Source of the DNA: Fen-1258 sp947085815
GTDB lineage: Bacteria; Bacteroidota; Ignavibacteria; Ignavibacteriales; Melioribacteraceae
Direction: 5' to 3'
DNA length: 64,000 bases
Assembly: GCA_947085815.1 (NCBI GenBank)
Contig: CAMTXU010000007.1
Location: forward strand, 115,783-179,782
Below the pieces are notes generated by a model, which was not told the origin of the DNA, did no database searches, and saw nothing but the letters and a program-made list of their open reading frames with translations. Shown in pieces: positions 1 through 8,008 of the stretch (position 1 is the first letter of the stretch; every line of letters starts with the position of its first letter). A program made the position numbers and the translations under genes.

Positions 1-1718
1 ATTTTTACGCCTTTAGATGAAGCCTCATATAAAGCCGCAATCAAAAGGGGGTCAACCAGAGCATTCAACTTGAATATTAGATAACCCTTGCCTTCGGCTT
101 TAGCGTTTTTAATCTCTCTTTGAATGAGGTCTAAGAATTTTTGACGCTTGTTAATTGGTGCAACCCATAATTTTCTAAATAACTTTTGTTCGGAATATCC
201 GGTGAGGAAATTAAAAATTTCAGAAACGTCGGCACAAATTTCATCATCACAAGTGAACAAACCAAGGTCGGAATATATTTTCGAAGTGGTAGTATTATAA
301 TTTCCTGTAGAGATGTGAGCATAACGCTTCACACCGTCAATCTCTTTTCTTACTACAAGTGTCATCTTTGCGTGTGTTTTTAATCCCAGCAAACCATAAA
401 CAACATGCACTCCGGCTTTTTCAAGTTCGCGTGCCCAATAAATATTATTCTCTTCATCGAAACGAGCCTTCAATTCAACCAAAACTGCGACCTGCTTCTT
501 GCTCTCTGCGGCTTCCATCAAATATTTTACAATAGGGGAATTAGTACCTACACGGTAAAGCGTTTGTTTAATAGCAAGAACATCGGGATCTTGAGAGGCT
601 TCTTTTATGAAATCGATTACCGGGTTAAAAGAATCATATGGATTATGAAGCAGAATATCTTTACGGCGGATAAGAGAAAAAATACTTTCTCCCTCTTCAA
701 AAATTTCTGGAGTTACCGGATGAAATGGTTTTTCTTTGAGAAGAGGTAGTTGCAGATCAGAAAGAGACAGTAAATCACTCAAGCCAAGATTTCCATCAAT
801 AATATGCAAGTCGTTACGAGTGATCTCAAGATTTTCAATTAGAGTATCAATCATATACTCCGGCATTTGATTCTCTACTTCGAGTCGCACTACTGAACCA
901 AATTTTCTTTGTTTAATATTTTCTTCGATCATTTGAAGAAGATCGTCTGCTTCATCTTCCTGAATTTCAAGATCGGTATCACGTGTAATTCTAAAACGGT
1001 ACGCTTCTATAATTTCAAGACCGGGAAAGAGCAAATGCATGTTTAGTTTTATAAGATCGCTAATCCAAATGTACTTGTACACACCGTTTGTAGCTCCATT
1101 TTTTGCTTTGGGCTTCACAATACTTTCAACACGGAGAAGTCTTGGAAGTATACCGGGTACTTTAACGCGGGCAAAATGTTTTTCACCGGTCGGCTTTTTT
1201 ACAAGAATTGCAAAACTCAAACTCAAATTGGAGATGTAAGGAAATGGTCTGCCCGGATCAAACGCAAGAGGGGTAAGAACAGGATAAATTTCTTTTAAGA
1301 AATACCGGTTGAGTGAATCGCGCTCCTCTTTGGAAAGTTCATCCAAACCACAAATAATAATTTTATTTTCTTTAAGCTGAGGAATTATTTCATTACGCCA
1401 ATAATCAGTTATTTTTTTCAGCATTGGCTGAAGTGTCTGTTCGATCTTCCGGAGTTGTTCGTTAGGGGTTAATCCGTCTATTGAGATGTCAATTATTTTT
1501 GCACGGAGTTGTTCTTTAATACCGGCAATACGAATCATGTAGAATTCATCAAGGTTGGAAAAAAAAATGGATACAAATTTTACTCTGTCTAAAAGGGGAA
1601 GATCCGGGTTTAACGCCTCTTCGAGAACTCGGCGGTTGAATTCCAACCAGCTTAAATCTCTGCTGAATAAATTTTCAGGTCTAATATATTTTTGAAGATT
1701 TTCTTTTGTTAATTTCAT
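1..1718 (-). CDS. ppk1: Polyphosphate kinase 1 (3' end cut by window edge)
   Basis: Reversibly transfers the gamma-phosphate of ATP to inorganic polyphosphate. The reverse strand is open from an ATG at 1718 to the window edge, giving 572 codons; family members are near 690 residues, so the last part of the C-terminal domain is missing. The N-terminus reads MKLTKENLQKYI, followed by the typical SRDLSWLEFNRRVLEEA block and FFSNLDEFYMIRIAG. Residues around 445-455 read GLKTHAKMTL, and His449 matches the autophosphorylated histidine of the family (E. coli His435). The motif YAHISTGNYN follows, as expected. The gene lies 83 bp downstream of the dCMP deaminase on the same strand. The family assignment is firm; only the 3' end is unseen. 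Confidence 0.95.
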   Translation of the reverse strand, partial: MKLTKENLQKYIRPENLFSRDLSWLEFNRRVLEEALNPDLPLLDRVKFVSIFFSNLDEFYMIRIAGIKEQLRAKIIDISIDGLTPNEQLRKIEQTLQPMLKKITDYWRNEIIPQLKENKIIICGLDELSKEERDSLNRYFLKEIYPVLTPLAFDPGRPFPYISNLSLSFAILVKKPTGEKHFARVKVPGILPRLLRVESIVKPKAKNGATNGVYKYIWISDLIKLNMHLLFPGLEIIEAYRFRITRDTDLEIQEDEADDLLQMIEENIKQRKFGSVVRLEVENQMPEYMIDTLIENLEITRNDLHIIDGNLGLSDLLSLSDLQLPLLKEKPFHPVTPEIFEEGESIFSLIRRKDILLHNPYDSFNPVIDFIKEASQDPDVLAIKQTLYRVGTNSPIVKYLMEAAESKKQVAVLVELKARFDEENNIYWARELEKAGVHVVYGLLGLKTHAKMTLVVRKEIDGVKRYAHISTGNYNTTTSKIYSDLGLFTCDDEICADVSEIFNFLTGYSEQKLFRKLWVAPINKRQKFLDLIQREIKNAKAEGKGYLIFKLNALVDPLLIAALYEASSKGVK

Positions 1719-1801
1719 TTTACTTCGTAATTACATTCATCATTTTTGAGATGATGAAAGTAGTATTTATTGTCTTTACTTACTCTGTGTATCAAGTGAA
1801 A

Positions 1802-2296
1802 TTATTCGAACTTCTTGGCAGAAGTAAAACTTCCTAAATCATAAATTATATCCTTATTAGGTATCGGCAATCTTTTAATTTGCACATTGGCTATTTTGAA
1901 AAATTCTTCCGCGAGTGTATCATGAAAATCCGAGAAAATTACAATCTCTTTAATTCCCGCCGTGATTAATGCTTTGGAACAATTAGTGCATGGCATGTTT
2001 GTAATGTAAGCTGTTGAACCTTTTGTATTAATGCCGTGTGAAGAACATTGTAAAATTGCGTTCATCTCAGCATGAATGGTTCGGATGCAGTGATTGTCTA
2101 CGATCAAACATCCATCCTCTTCGCAATGTTTGTCCCCCGGAATCGATCCGTTATAACCTGTAGAAAGTATTTGCTTGTCTTTGACAAGCACACATCCGCA
2201 ATGCATACGGGGACAGGTTGCACGTTCGGAAACAAGCATTGCCACTTTTAGAAAATATTCATCCCATGACGGGCGTACCGAACCCTTTGAGCCCAT
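1802..2296 (-). CDS. dCMP deaminase (ComEB-like cytidine/deoxycytidylate deaminase)
   Basis: Zinc-dependent deamination of dCMP to dUMP, which feeds dTMP synthesis in the cytoplasm. The 164-residue protein has the signature HAEMNAI (His75 zinc ligand, Glu77 proton shuttle) and PCTNC (Cys103 and Cys106 zinc ligands). An upstream cluster Cys28, Cys33, Cys35, His57, Cys58 and Cys63 resembles the second zinc/structural site of dCMP deaminases. The length and the early block SWDEYFLKVAMLVSERATCPR match ComEB/dCMP deaminase better than cytidine or tRNA-adenosine deaminases. It lies between ppk1 and a 551-bp gene-free region on the same strand, so its promoter should be in that region. Confidence 0.9.
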   Translation of the reverse strand: MGSKGSVRPSWDEYFLKVAMLVSERATCPRMHCGCVLVKDKQILSTGYNGSIPGDKHCEEDGCLIVDNHCIRTIHAEMNAILQCSSHGINTKGSTAYITNMPCTNCSKALITAGIKEIVIFSDFHDTLAEEFFKIANVQIKRLPIPNKDIIYDLGSFTSAKKFE

Positions 2297-2463
2297 TAGT
2301 TACCTATAATTTTAACTTCTAAAACCAAATTACGAAATATTTTCTATGGAAGTCTCTTAAGCGAAGGAAGAAAATTTTTTACAAGATTCTCTGCTCATTC
2401 GTCCGAATGCACATTTCAGTTGTCGGGAATGTTCAACTGTCAAATGAATAGTAAAAAAAATAA

Positions 2464-2573
2464 GGGGACTTCTAAAAACTATAGTTCTTAAAAATTTCAC
2501 ACCAAGAATAGAAAACGCAAAGAGCGCCAAGAAAATTGTAGTTATTATGGCTTAGCCCTGCCTATGACAGAAG
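2464..2573. repeat. Dispersed intergenic repeat, copy 1
   Basis: Begins with GGGGACTTCTAA and ends with TGCCTATGACAGAAG. The same two blocks, in the same order, recur at 38308-38428 as GGGACTTCTAA and TGCCTATGGCAGAAG, with further similarity between them. The two copies are about 36 kb apart and both lie between genes. The inner part resembles the ACACCAAG/ACAAAG style of repeat also seen near 45120. Confidence 0.55.
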
Positions 2574-2584
2574 TACCCTAAAGT

Positions 2585-2620
2585 AAAAAAACTGCTATGG
2601 TTGAGGGCAAACCATAGCAG
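2585..2620 (-). terminator. Rho-independent terminator on minus strand
   Basis: A perfect 11-bp stem (CTGCTATGGTT with AACCATAGCAG, 2592-2602 and 2610-2620) around a 7-nt loop. On the minus strand it is followed by seven T residues. The nearest minus-strand gene upstream is the histidine kinase ending at 2848, about 230 bp away. It may end that transcript or be left over from a lost gene. Confidence 0.7.
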
Positions 2621-2647
2621 CGCGACATCAAATAAGGAGGGTGCTTA

Positions 2648-2722
2648 TTGAGTATCGATCATAGTTTATCAACAATTATACCACAGAATGTTATTAAGTT
2701 GATTACAAAAGAGTGGAACTGA
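2648..2722 (+). pseudogene. Possible remnant of a flavin-reductase-like gene start
   Basis: An AAGGAGG sequence at 2634-2640 precedes a TTG that opens a 24-codon frame ending in TGA. The peptide has the flavour of the extreme N-terminus of flavin-reductase-like proteins (PQNVIKLITKEW; family members often read as xxNxxKLIxKxW followed by LITAG). After the stop the same frame continues LIGVAQESN and then stops again. The resemblance is from memory of the family and is short, so this is only a suggestion of a decayed gene. Confidence 0.2.
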
Positions 2723-2847
2723 TTGATTGGGGTGGCACAAGAAAGTAATATTTTGAGCTATAAATAAACTTTTAACAAAAAAAAATATATTCTCATATTA
2801 TGAAATGTTTAGTCTTTTCGAAGAGCGGTAAATATCGGGCTGAAACT

Positions 2848-4059
2848 TCAGGTAATTTTTTCTGATTTTTTCAGTACTATCTTGAACGTAGTCCCCTCAT
2901 TTAATGCAGAGTGCTTAACAAAAATTTTGCCCTTATGATAATCTTCAATTATTCGTTTCGAGAGGCTTAGCCCTAAGCCCCAGCCGCGCCTTTTAGTGCT
3001 ATATCCCGGGCGAAAAATATCCTTTTTCCTATTGATCTCAATCCCCTTGCCGTTATCCGAAATTTCAATTTCGATATTATCTCCATTCTCATTAATGTTA
3101 AAATTAATCTTTCCATTCATAGTTTCTGTTTCTATAGCGTCTAGAGCATTCTTAATTAAATTTTCTATTACCCATTCAAATAATTCACTGTTCATATTCG
3201 CTTTTAAATCTTTGTTCCCCTCAAGATTAATCAAAACATTTTTGCCAAGTTGCGGAAGACGTCTCTGGAAATAATTTGAAACACGCTCTATGGTTACATA
3301 GGGAGAGTCGCCTATTAATTCCGGCTTGGATCCGATTTTAGAAAATCGTTTAGTAATTTTATTGAGGCGGGTTAAGTCGCTGTTAATCTCATCGGATATA
3401 TCTAAGACTTTATCTTGATTATTGTAATTCAATTTCAACATTTCGTTCCACCCCATCAAGCTTGAAATAGGCGTGCCAAGCTGATGAGCCGTTTCCTTCG
3501 ACATTCCAACCCAGATATTACTCTGTTCACTTTTTTTTATATAACTGAAGCTTGAATAAGCAATGATAATAAATAACAGCGCAAAAATAATTTGAAGGAA
3601 TGGGTAATATCTAAGTCTCTGAACTAATTCGGAATCGCCGTAATAAATTTTTTGAATAACTTTTCCTTTCGGAGATTTTATTTCGATTGGCGCATGTTGT
3701 TCTGAGAGTAATTTTTTCTTCTGTTCAAAAAATATTTTAAGCTCTTCGCCTTTTAATTTATTTTCATATGAGATGTTTTTGGTTGATGTAATATTGCCTT
3801 TGTAATCCGTGAGTATGAGTGGAAAATCAATTCTTTGAATTATGTTCTGAAATATGAAGGTAAAATCTGAAGTTGGAGATTCTGTATTCGCCACATCTTC
3901 AAGACCGCTGGCATAGAGTTTAACAATTTCTTTTTCTCTTTCTTGAAGTCTGCCCACAAGGTTTTGAGTATAATAGAGTGTACCGAACGCTATTGCAGCA
4001 CCAATAACTAATAAACCCAATTTCAAATTGAGCGATGCTGGTCCACCGGACATTTTCAT
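2848..4059 (-). CDS. Membrane sensor histidine kinase
   Basis: Two-component sensor kinase. I chose the ATG at 4059, which has a TGGAG Shine-Dalgarno seven bases upstream; an in-frame ATG at 4086 would add nine residues. It has an N-terminal membrane helix (LKLGLLVIGAAIAFGTLYY), a periplasmic segment of about 115 residues and a second helix (IIFALLFIIIAY). The H-box is KETAHQLGTP, with the phosphorylatable His at residue 192 of this form (201 of the long form). The catalytic ATPase domain has an N-box (ENLIKNALDAIE), a G1 box (ISDNGKGI) and a G2 box (GWGLGLSLSK). No response regulator is adjacent. It begins 83 bp downstream of purA and may share its transcript. The signal is unknown. Confidence 0.9.
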   Translation of the reverse strand: MKMSGGPASLNLKLGLLVIGAAIAFGTLYYTQNLVGRLQEREKEIVKLYASGLEDVANTESPTSDFTFIFQNIIQRIDFPLILTDYKGNITSTKNISYENKLKGEELKIFFEQKKKLLSEQHAPIEIKSPKGKVIQKIYYGDSELVQRLRYYPFLQIIFALLFIIIAYSSFSYIKKSEQSNIWVGMSKETAHQLGTPISSLMGWNEMLKLNYNNQDKVLDISDEINSDLTRLNKITKRFSKIGSKPELIGDSPYVTIERVSNYFQRRLPQLGKNVLINLEGNKDLKANMNSELFEWVIENLIKNALDAIETETMNGKINFNINENGDNIEIEISDNGKGIEINRKKDIFRPGYSTKRRGWGLGLSLSKRIIEDYHKGKIFVKHSALNEGTTFKIVLKKSEKIT

Positions 4060-4142
4060 GTTTGTCTCCAAATCAAAAAATAGCAAATGAAATTTACGAA
4101 ACAGTTTATCCTAAATTAAAAAAAGAAAGGGTAAAAAGGATT

Positions 4143-5411
4143 CTATAATTCTATTGTTTGTCTGCGATTTGGTCCAACCGAAATCATACCGATTTCAAAT
4201 CCGCTTTGCTGAGAAATAAATTGAAGATAATCTTTTGCCTCATTAGGCAATTGATCAAATTCAGTACAGTGGGTAATTTCAGTTTTCCAGCCGGGTAGTG
4301 TTTCATAGATAGGAATAACTTGTTTCATCTGGTTTTCATTTGTCGGGAAGGATTTCAATCGCTTTCCGTTAATTTCATAAGCGACACAAACTTTTATTTG
4401 ATCGAAATGACTTAAGACATCAAGCTTAGTAATTGCTACTCTTTGAATTCCATTAATCATTCGAGAATAATTTGATAGAAATGCGTCGTACCAGCCGCAC
4501 CTTCTGGGTCTGCCGGTAGTAGCTCCAAATTCAGCGCCTACTCTTCTTAAATCTTCTCCATCCTTATCCAGGAGTTCAGTTGGAAACGGACCTAAACCAA
4601 CTCGCGTTGTGTATGCTTTAACGATTCCAATAACAGAGGTAATTTTTGTCGGTGGGATACCAGATCCGGTGCATGCACCACCAGAAGTAGGATTAGATGA
4701 AGTAACAAAAGGATAAGTGCCGAAATCTACATCTAATAATGCGCCCTGCGCACCTTCCAATAATATTGATTTGCCCTCATCAAGAGCGGAATTTAGATAG
4801 AGAGCAGAGTCGGTAATATATTGATCTATCGCATCGTCGAATTCAAGATATTCTTTTATGATTTCATCAACATCAAGCTCCTTTTGATCGAAAATTTTCT
4901 TAATAAAATTATTTTTTTCTTCGAGGTTGAGTTTTATTTTTTCTTCAAGATTTTTTTTATCCAACAAGTCAACAATCTTAATTCCCTTACGAGCGTATTT
5001 ATCAATATAGCAGGGACCAATTCCACGTCCGGTGGTTCCAATTTTTGAGGCACCGCTTTCATTTAGAGAATCTAAAAATTTATGATAAGGCATAATAAGG
5101 TGAGCGTTATGACTGATTAACAGTCTTCCTTTAATAGTAATTCCCATTCCTTCTAATAAAGAAATTTCTTCAAGGAGCGCCTTCGGATCAATAACAACTC
5201 CGTTGCCAATAACACACATTACATTTTCTCTTAAAATACCCGAGGGGATAAGATGGAGAATGAATTTCTTATCGCCGATTTCAACAGTATGACCGGCATT
5301 AGCCCCGCCTTGATATCGAACAACAATATCAAATCGTTCACTTAAGATATCAACAATTTTTCCTTTGCCTTCGTCACCCCATTGGCTTCCGACAATTATA
5401 GTTACACTCAT
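4143..5411 (-). CDS. purA: Adenylosuccinate synthetase
   Basis: Condenses IMP with aspartate using GTP, the first committed step to AMP. The 422-residue length is typical. The N-terminal P-loop reads GSQWGDEGKGK, with catalytic Asp13, and His41 lies in NAGHTV; both occupy the usual positions. GTTGRGIGPCYIDK and the IMP/Mg region SNPTSGGACTGSGIPP follow, and the C-terminus ends in SVGPNRRQTIEL. The start ATG has GAGG just upstream. It sits downstream of the STAS gene but is separated from it by a strong terminator, so it probably has its own promoter. Confidence 0.97.
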   Translation of the reverse strand: MSVTIIVGSQWGDEGKGKIVDILSERFDIVVRYQGGANAGHTVEIGDKKFILHLIPSGILRENVMCVIGNGVVIDPKALLEEISLLEGMGITIKGRLLISHNAHLIMPYHKFLDSLNESGASKIGTTGRGIGPCYIDKYARKGIKIVDLLDKKNLEEKIKLNLEEKNNFIKKIFDQKELDVDEIIKEYLEFDDAIDQYITDSALYLNSALDEGKSILLEGAQGALLDVDFGTYPFVTSSNPTSGGACTGSGIPPTKITSVIGIVKAYTTRVGLGPFPTELLDKDGEDLRRVGAEFGATTGRPRRCGWYDAFLSNYSRMINGIQRVAITKLDVLSHFDQIKVCVAYEINGKRLKSFPTNENQMKQVIPIYETLPGWKTEITHCTEFDQLPNEAKDYLQFISQQSGFEIGMISVGPNRRQTIEL

Positions 5412-5439
5412 TTAGACCTCGGATAAAATGCAGGTGGGT

Positions 5440-5467
5440 AAAAACTCCGGCAAGATTCTGCCGGAGT
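5440..5467 (-). terminator. Rho-independent terminator downstream of the STAS gene
   Basis: A perfect 9-bp GC-rich stem (ACTCCGGCA with TGCCGGAGT) and 6-nt loop, followed on the minus strand by TTTTT. It begins 11 bp past the stop codon of the minus-strand STAS gene and lies before purA, so the STAS gene is probably a single-gene transcript. Confidence 0.85.
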
Positions 5468-5478
5468 AAATAAAGGTA

Positions 5479-5817
5479 CTATCTAAAACTCTCTACAGCT
5501 TCTTCCACCGATGTGAAATGCTCAAAAATTGTGATCAGTTTAGTAATCACAAGAAGACTCTCAATTTTTTCGGTTGCGTTTGTAAGTTTCATTGTGCCGC
5601 CGCCATTCTTTACAGTTGTATATCCGCTTATTAACATTCCAAGACCGGAACTATTCATAAATTTTGTCTCGGCTAGATCAATAATGACGTTTTTCTTATT
5701 TTCTTCAAGTAGTTTATGAAGTAAATCGCTAAACTCCTGGGCTTCCGGTCCACCCATAACATTTCCTTTAAGTTCAATTACTACTGCTCCGTATTTCTCG
5801 ACATGCTTAACCTTCAT
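5479..5817 (-). CDS. STAS-domain anti-sigma factor antagonist (SpoIIAA/RsbV-like)
   Basis: Partner-switching antagonist: when unphosphorylated it binds and sequesters an RsbW-type kinase. The 112 residues are a single STAS domain. The phosphorylation motif is MNSSGLGML, and Ser56 aligns with the phosphorylated serine of RsbV/SpoIIAA. A perfect AGGAGG Shine-Dalgarno precedes the ATG. The gene is divergent from the ECF sigma gene and about 4 kb from a second STAS gene (10085-10438) that sits with a kinase and phosphatases. It could therefore be a second input to that switch. Which kinase it pairs with cannot be told from sequence. Confidence 0.9.
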   Translation of the reverse strand: MKVKHVEKYGAVVIELKGNVMGGPEAQEFSDLLHKLLEENKKNVIIDLAETKFMNSSGLGMLISGYTTVKNGGGTMKLTNATEKIESLLVITKLITIFEHFTSVEEAVESFR

Positions 5818-6018
5818 AGTTCCTCCTCAAAATTAATTTAAAGTTAGTTATCAATTTCTTCTAATTCAATGCTGTTTGAAAATAAAAATTGAAGAATGGA
5901 TATAATTACTCACAAATATTTATATTGGCGACTAAATTATTGAATAGACCAGTAAAAAGAAAGTTTTTTTAGCTGCCTTAGCTTTGTTATTGGTCTCAGA
6001 TTAATCATTATTTTTTAA

Positions 6019-6046
6019 GGAACATTAAAAAGTTATTCTCGTCTAA
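6019..6046 (+). promoter_or_regulatory. ECF-type promoter-like sequence overlapping the sigma gene start
   Basis: GGAAC at 6019-6023 and GTCTAA at 6041-6046 are separated by 17 nt. This matches the general consensus of ECF (SigW/RpoE-like) promoters. It ends only four bases before the ATG of the ECF sigma gene, which suggests autoregulation and a leaderless or nearly leaderless transcript. Confidence 0.55.
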
Positions 6047-6050
6047 GAGC

Positions 6051-6653
6051 ATGGAATTAGGAAAAGACCAAGATCAGTTTGATATTAAAGAGTCGAAGGG
6101 AGAGAGAGAGGAAGATTTTATTCTAATTCGTTCTTTCATAAAAGGAGAGGAATCTACTTTTAGAACACTCGTGTATAAGCATAAGGATAAAGTAAGAAAT
6201 CTTGTGTTTCTTACACTCGGTGATACAGAGTTTGTGGATGATATATCGCAGGATGTCTTTATCAGTGTCTACCATAAATTAAATGAATTCCGTTTTGAAT
6301 CGAAGTTTACAACCTGGCTCTATAGAATAACTGTTAATAAATGCAGGGATTATTTAAGAAAAAAAAGAGTCAGGAGTATATTTGTTCCTATCAAGGATTC
6401 CGACCGCGAATATGGGACCGGACCTTTTTCGGAAGATGTAGATATTCCCCAGCTGGTTAGAAATGCTATAGCTAAATTACCAGAGAAATTGAGATTCCCC
6501 CTGGTGTTAAGAGATATTGAAGGATTAAGTTATAAAGAGATAGCAGATCAGCTTGAAACTGAAGTTGGGACGATTAAATCAAGAATTTTCCGTGCACGTG
6601 AAAGCTTAAAAATAATTCTTGAACCGTATCAAAAAGAATTAAAAGCATATTAG
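6051..6653 (+). CDS. ECF-family RNA polymerase sigma factor
   Basis: Alternative sigma factor of 200 residues. Region 2 spans about residues 32-100, including DDISQDVFISVYHKLNEFRFESKFTTWLYRI written here in parts: DDISQDVFISVYHKL, then FTTWLYRITVNKCRDYLRKK. Region 4 spans about 138-190 with LPEKLRFPLVLRDIEGLSYKEI, also in parts: LPEKLRFPLVLRD and GLSYKEIADQLETEVGTIKS, a typical helix-turn-helix. Regions 1 and 3 are absent, as expected for ECF factors. No convincing ribosome-binding site precedes the ATG, which abuts a GGAAC-N17-GTCTAA element. The next gene starts one base after the stop. No recognisable zinc-finger anti-sigma gene is adjacent. Confidence 0.93.
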   Translation: MELGKDQDQFDIKESKGEREEDFILIRSFIKGEESTFRTLVYKHKDKVRNLVFLTLGDTEFVDDISQDVFISVYHKLNEFRFESKFTTWLYRITVNKCRDYLRKKRVRSIFVPIKDSDREYGTGPFSEDVDIPQLVRNAIAKLPEKLRFPLVLRDIEGLSYKEIADQLETEVGTIKSRIFRARESLKIILEPYQKELKAY

Positions 6654-6654
6654 C

Positions 6655-7932
6655 ATGATGGAGCAATCGAAAAAAAAATTTTTTGGTTTTGAAAAAGTCA
6701 GAAAATATTTCCCCTTTATTCTTTTGGTATTCCTCACTATTTCTCTCATGTTCTTCTTTAAGCATAATAAAAAGGGGATAGGTAAAATTATTGAAGATGG
6801 AAAAAATAATCTTCTCTCTTTTTACGCCGAGAATTTAAAACCTCTGCTGTACCAAACAGAAATTTCAGATGAGGATGTTTTCAACCTTGCGTTGTATAAT
6901 ACTCTGCCCTTGGATAAAGGCAGAAACAAAATACTCGAAATATCCGGTAATCAATCGGGCACTAATACCTTTGTAATCAAAACTACCAGCTATAACCCAA
7001 ATACAAAGAATTACAATACATTCATAAAATATATGCAGATGACCGAAGCTGAAAAAGGAAAAGTTGATTCGATACTCAATGCATATAAAAAAGAAATATA
7101 TTCTTCGATTTTTGTTAACGAAAAAAATACATACGCCCTTAATCCTAATTTGGGGGAAATTCAACAGGCGGTCTTGGCAGATATTGTAACCTTTGCACAA
7201 AAAGTTAATAAGTCGAAATCGAGAGAGTTATTTGCAGAGCATTTTGATTATAATGATAAAAATGATCTGGCAAATATTATTTTGTCAGCTAAAAAAATTT
7301 CTCAAAATGAATATATCTTAATCACGCCTGATACTGTTGCTCGATCTTACTTTCAATGGGATCAAGAAAAATTTAATAAGCATCTTAATGATATTGAAAG
7401 GAAGGAAATTGAGATTGATCCTTCTGTGCTCAATTTGAATATACAGTTTCAAGGTACGAACGTAAAACAGATTGGTAAAAAGATGCCATTGCCAAACGAC
7501 ATCACTTTTAATACCGATTCAAATAGTTTCAAAATTGTAATTCCAGTTGAATCAATGTATTTGCCAAAATCGATTCAGGAAAAAGTCCGAATTAAACTAA
7601 ACGAAGCGGCGGATAAAATGAGAAATATACACATCAAATTTAGGGAAGGCAGAAACTCCGGGAAAAAATCAACTATGGCATTTAATTCTGAATCACAGGA
7701 AATGATTATTAATCCATATGAAATTGTAAACCAAACTATGGAGATGCTCTCAAAATCCGGTTTGCGAGATTTGGAAAAAATTGGTTTACAAATGGATTCA
7801 TTATCAAGGAAATTCAATCCAAATTTGAATGACTCGTCTAAGAAAAAGATAGAAAATGAGATGCTCAAAGCGGCTAAGGACTTTAAGAAAAAGAGAAACA
7901 GAATTAAAGTTGATTCGGTAAAAATTGAGTGA
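6655..7932 (+). CDS. Membrane-anchored protein of unknown function, coupled to the ECF sigma gene
   Basis: I do not recognise this 425-residue protein. It has a short basic cytoplasmic N-terminus, one membrane helix at about residues 19-36 (YFPFILLVFLTISLMFFF), and then an entirely hydrophilic, presumably periplasmic domain. Residues around 128-150 (MTEAEKGKVDSILNAYKKEI) resemble the LTxxQ-type helices of CpxP/Spy-like or Bacteroidota sensor proteins. The C-terminus is lysine-rich and helical. It starts one base after the sigma stop codon with no clear Shine-Dalgarno, so its translation is likely coupled to that of the sigma factor. By position it could be the membrane partner that controls the sigma factor, although it has no recognised anti-sigma domain. 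That role is inferred from context only. Confidence 0.75.
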   Translation: MMEQSKKKFFGFEKVRKYFPFILLVFLTISLMFFFKHNKKGIGKIIEDGKNNLLSFYAENLKPLLYQTEISDEDVFNLALYNTLPLDKGRNKILEISGNQSGTNTFVIKTTSYNPNTKNYNTFIKYMQMTEAEKGKVDSILNAYKKEIYSSIFVNEKNTYALNPNLGEIQQAVLADIVTFAQKVNKSKSRELFAEHFDYNDKNDLANIILSAKKISQNEYILITPDTVARSYFQWDQEKFNKHLNDIERKEIEIDPSVLNLNIQFQGTNVKQIGKKMPLPNDITFNTDSNSFKIVIPVESMYLPKSIQEKVRIKLNEAADKMRNIHIKFREGRNSGKKSTMAFNSESQEMIINPYEIVNQTMEMLSKSGLRDLEKIGLQMDSLSRKFNPNLNDSSKKKIENEMLKAAKDFKKKRNRIKVDSVKIE

Positions 7933-8008
7933 TCATAATTAACATTTTTCCTTTCGAAAAGGATATCATTTATAGATAATATGCCAAATAAAATTGTAAA
8001 CGAACAAT

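Larger units (their letters stand above)
2297..2847. other. Gene-free stretch with repeat, terminator and possible gene remnant
   Basis: A 551-bp stretch between the dCMP deaminase and the histidine kinase. It holds a dispersed repeat copy (2464-2573), a strong minus-strand terminator hairpin (2585-2620) and a short plus-strand reading frame with a good Shine-Dalgarno (2648-2722) that may be a gene remnant. The rest is AT-rich, with no further supported feature. Confidence 0.7.

Noticed and set aside
405..749. A 114-codon plus-strand frame inside the ppk1 region
   Set aside because: It lies antisense to the clear PPK1 reading frame and has no protein-like features.
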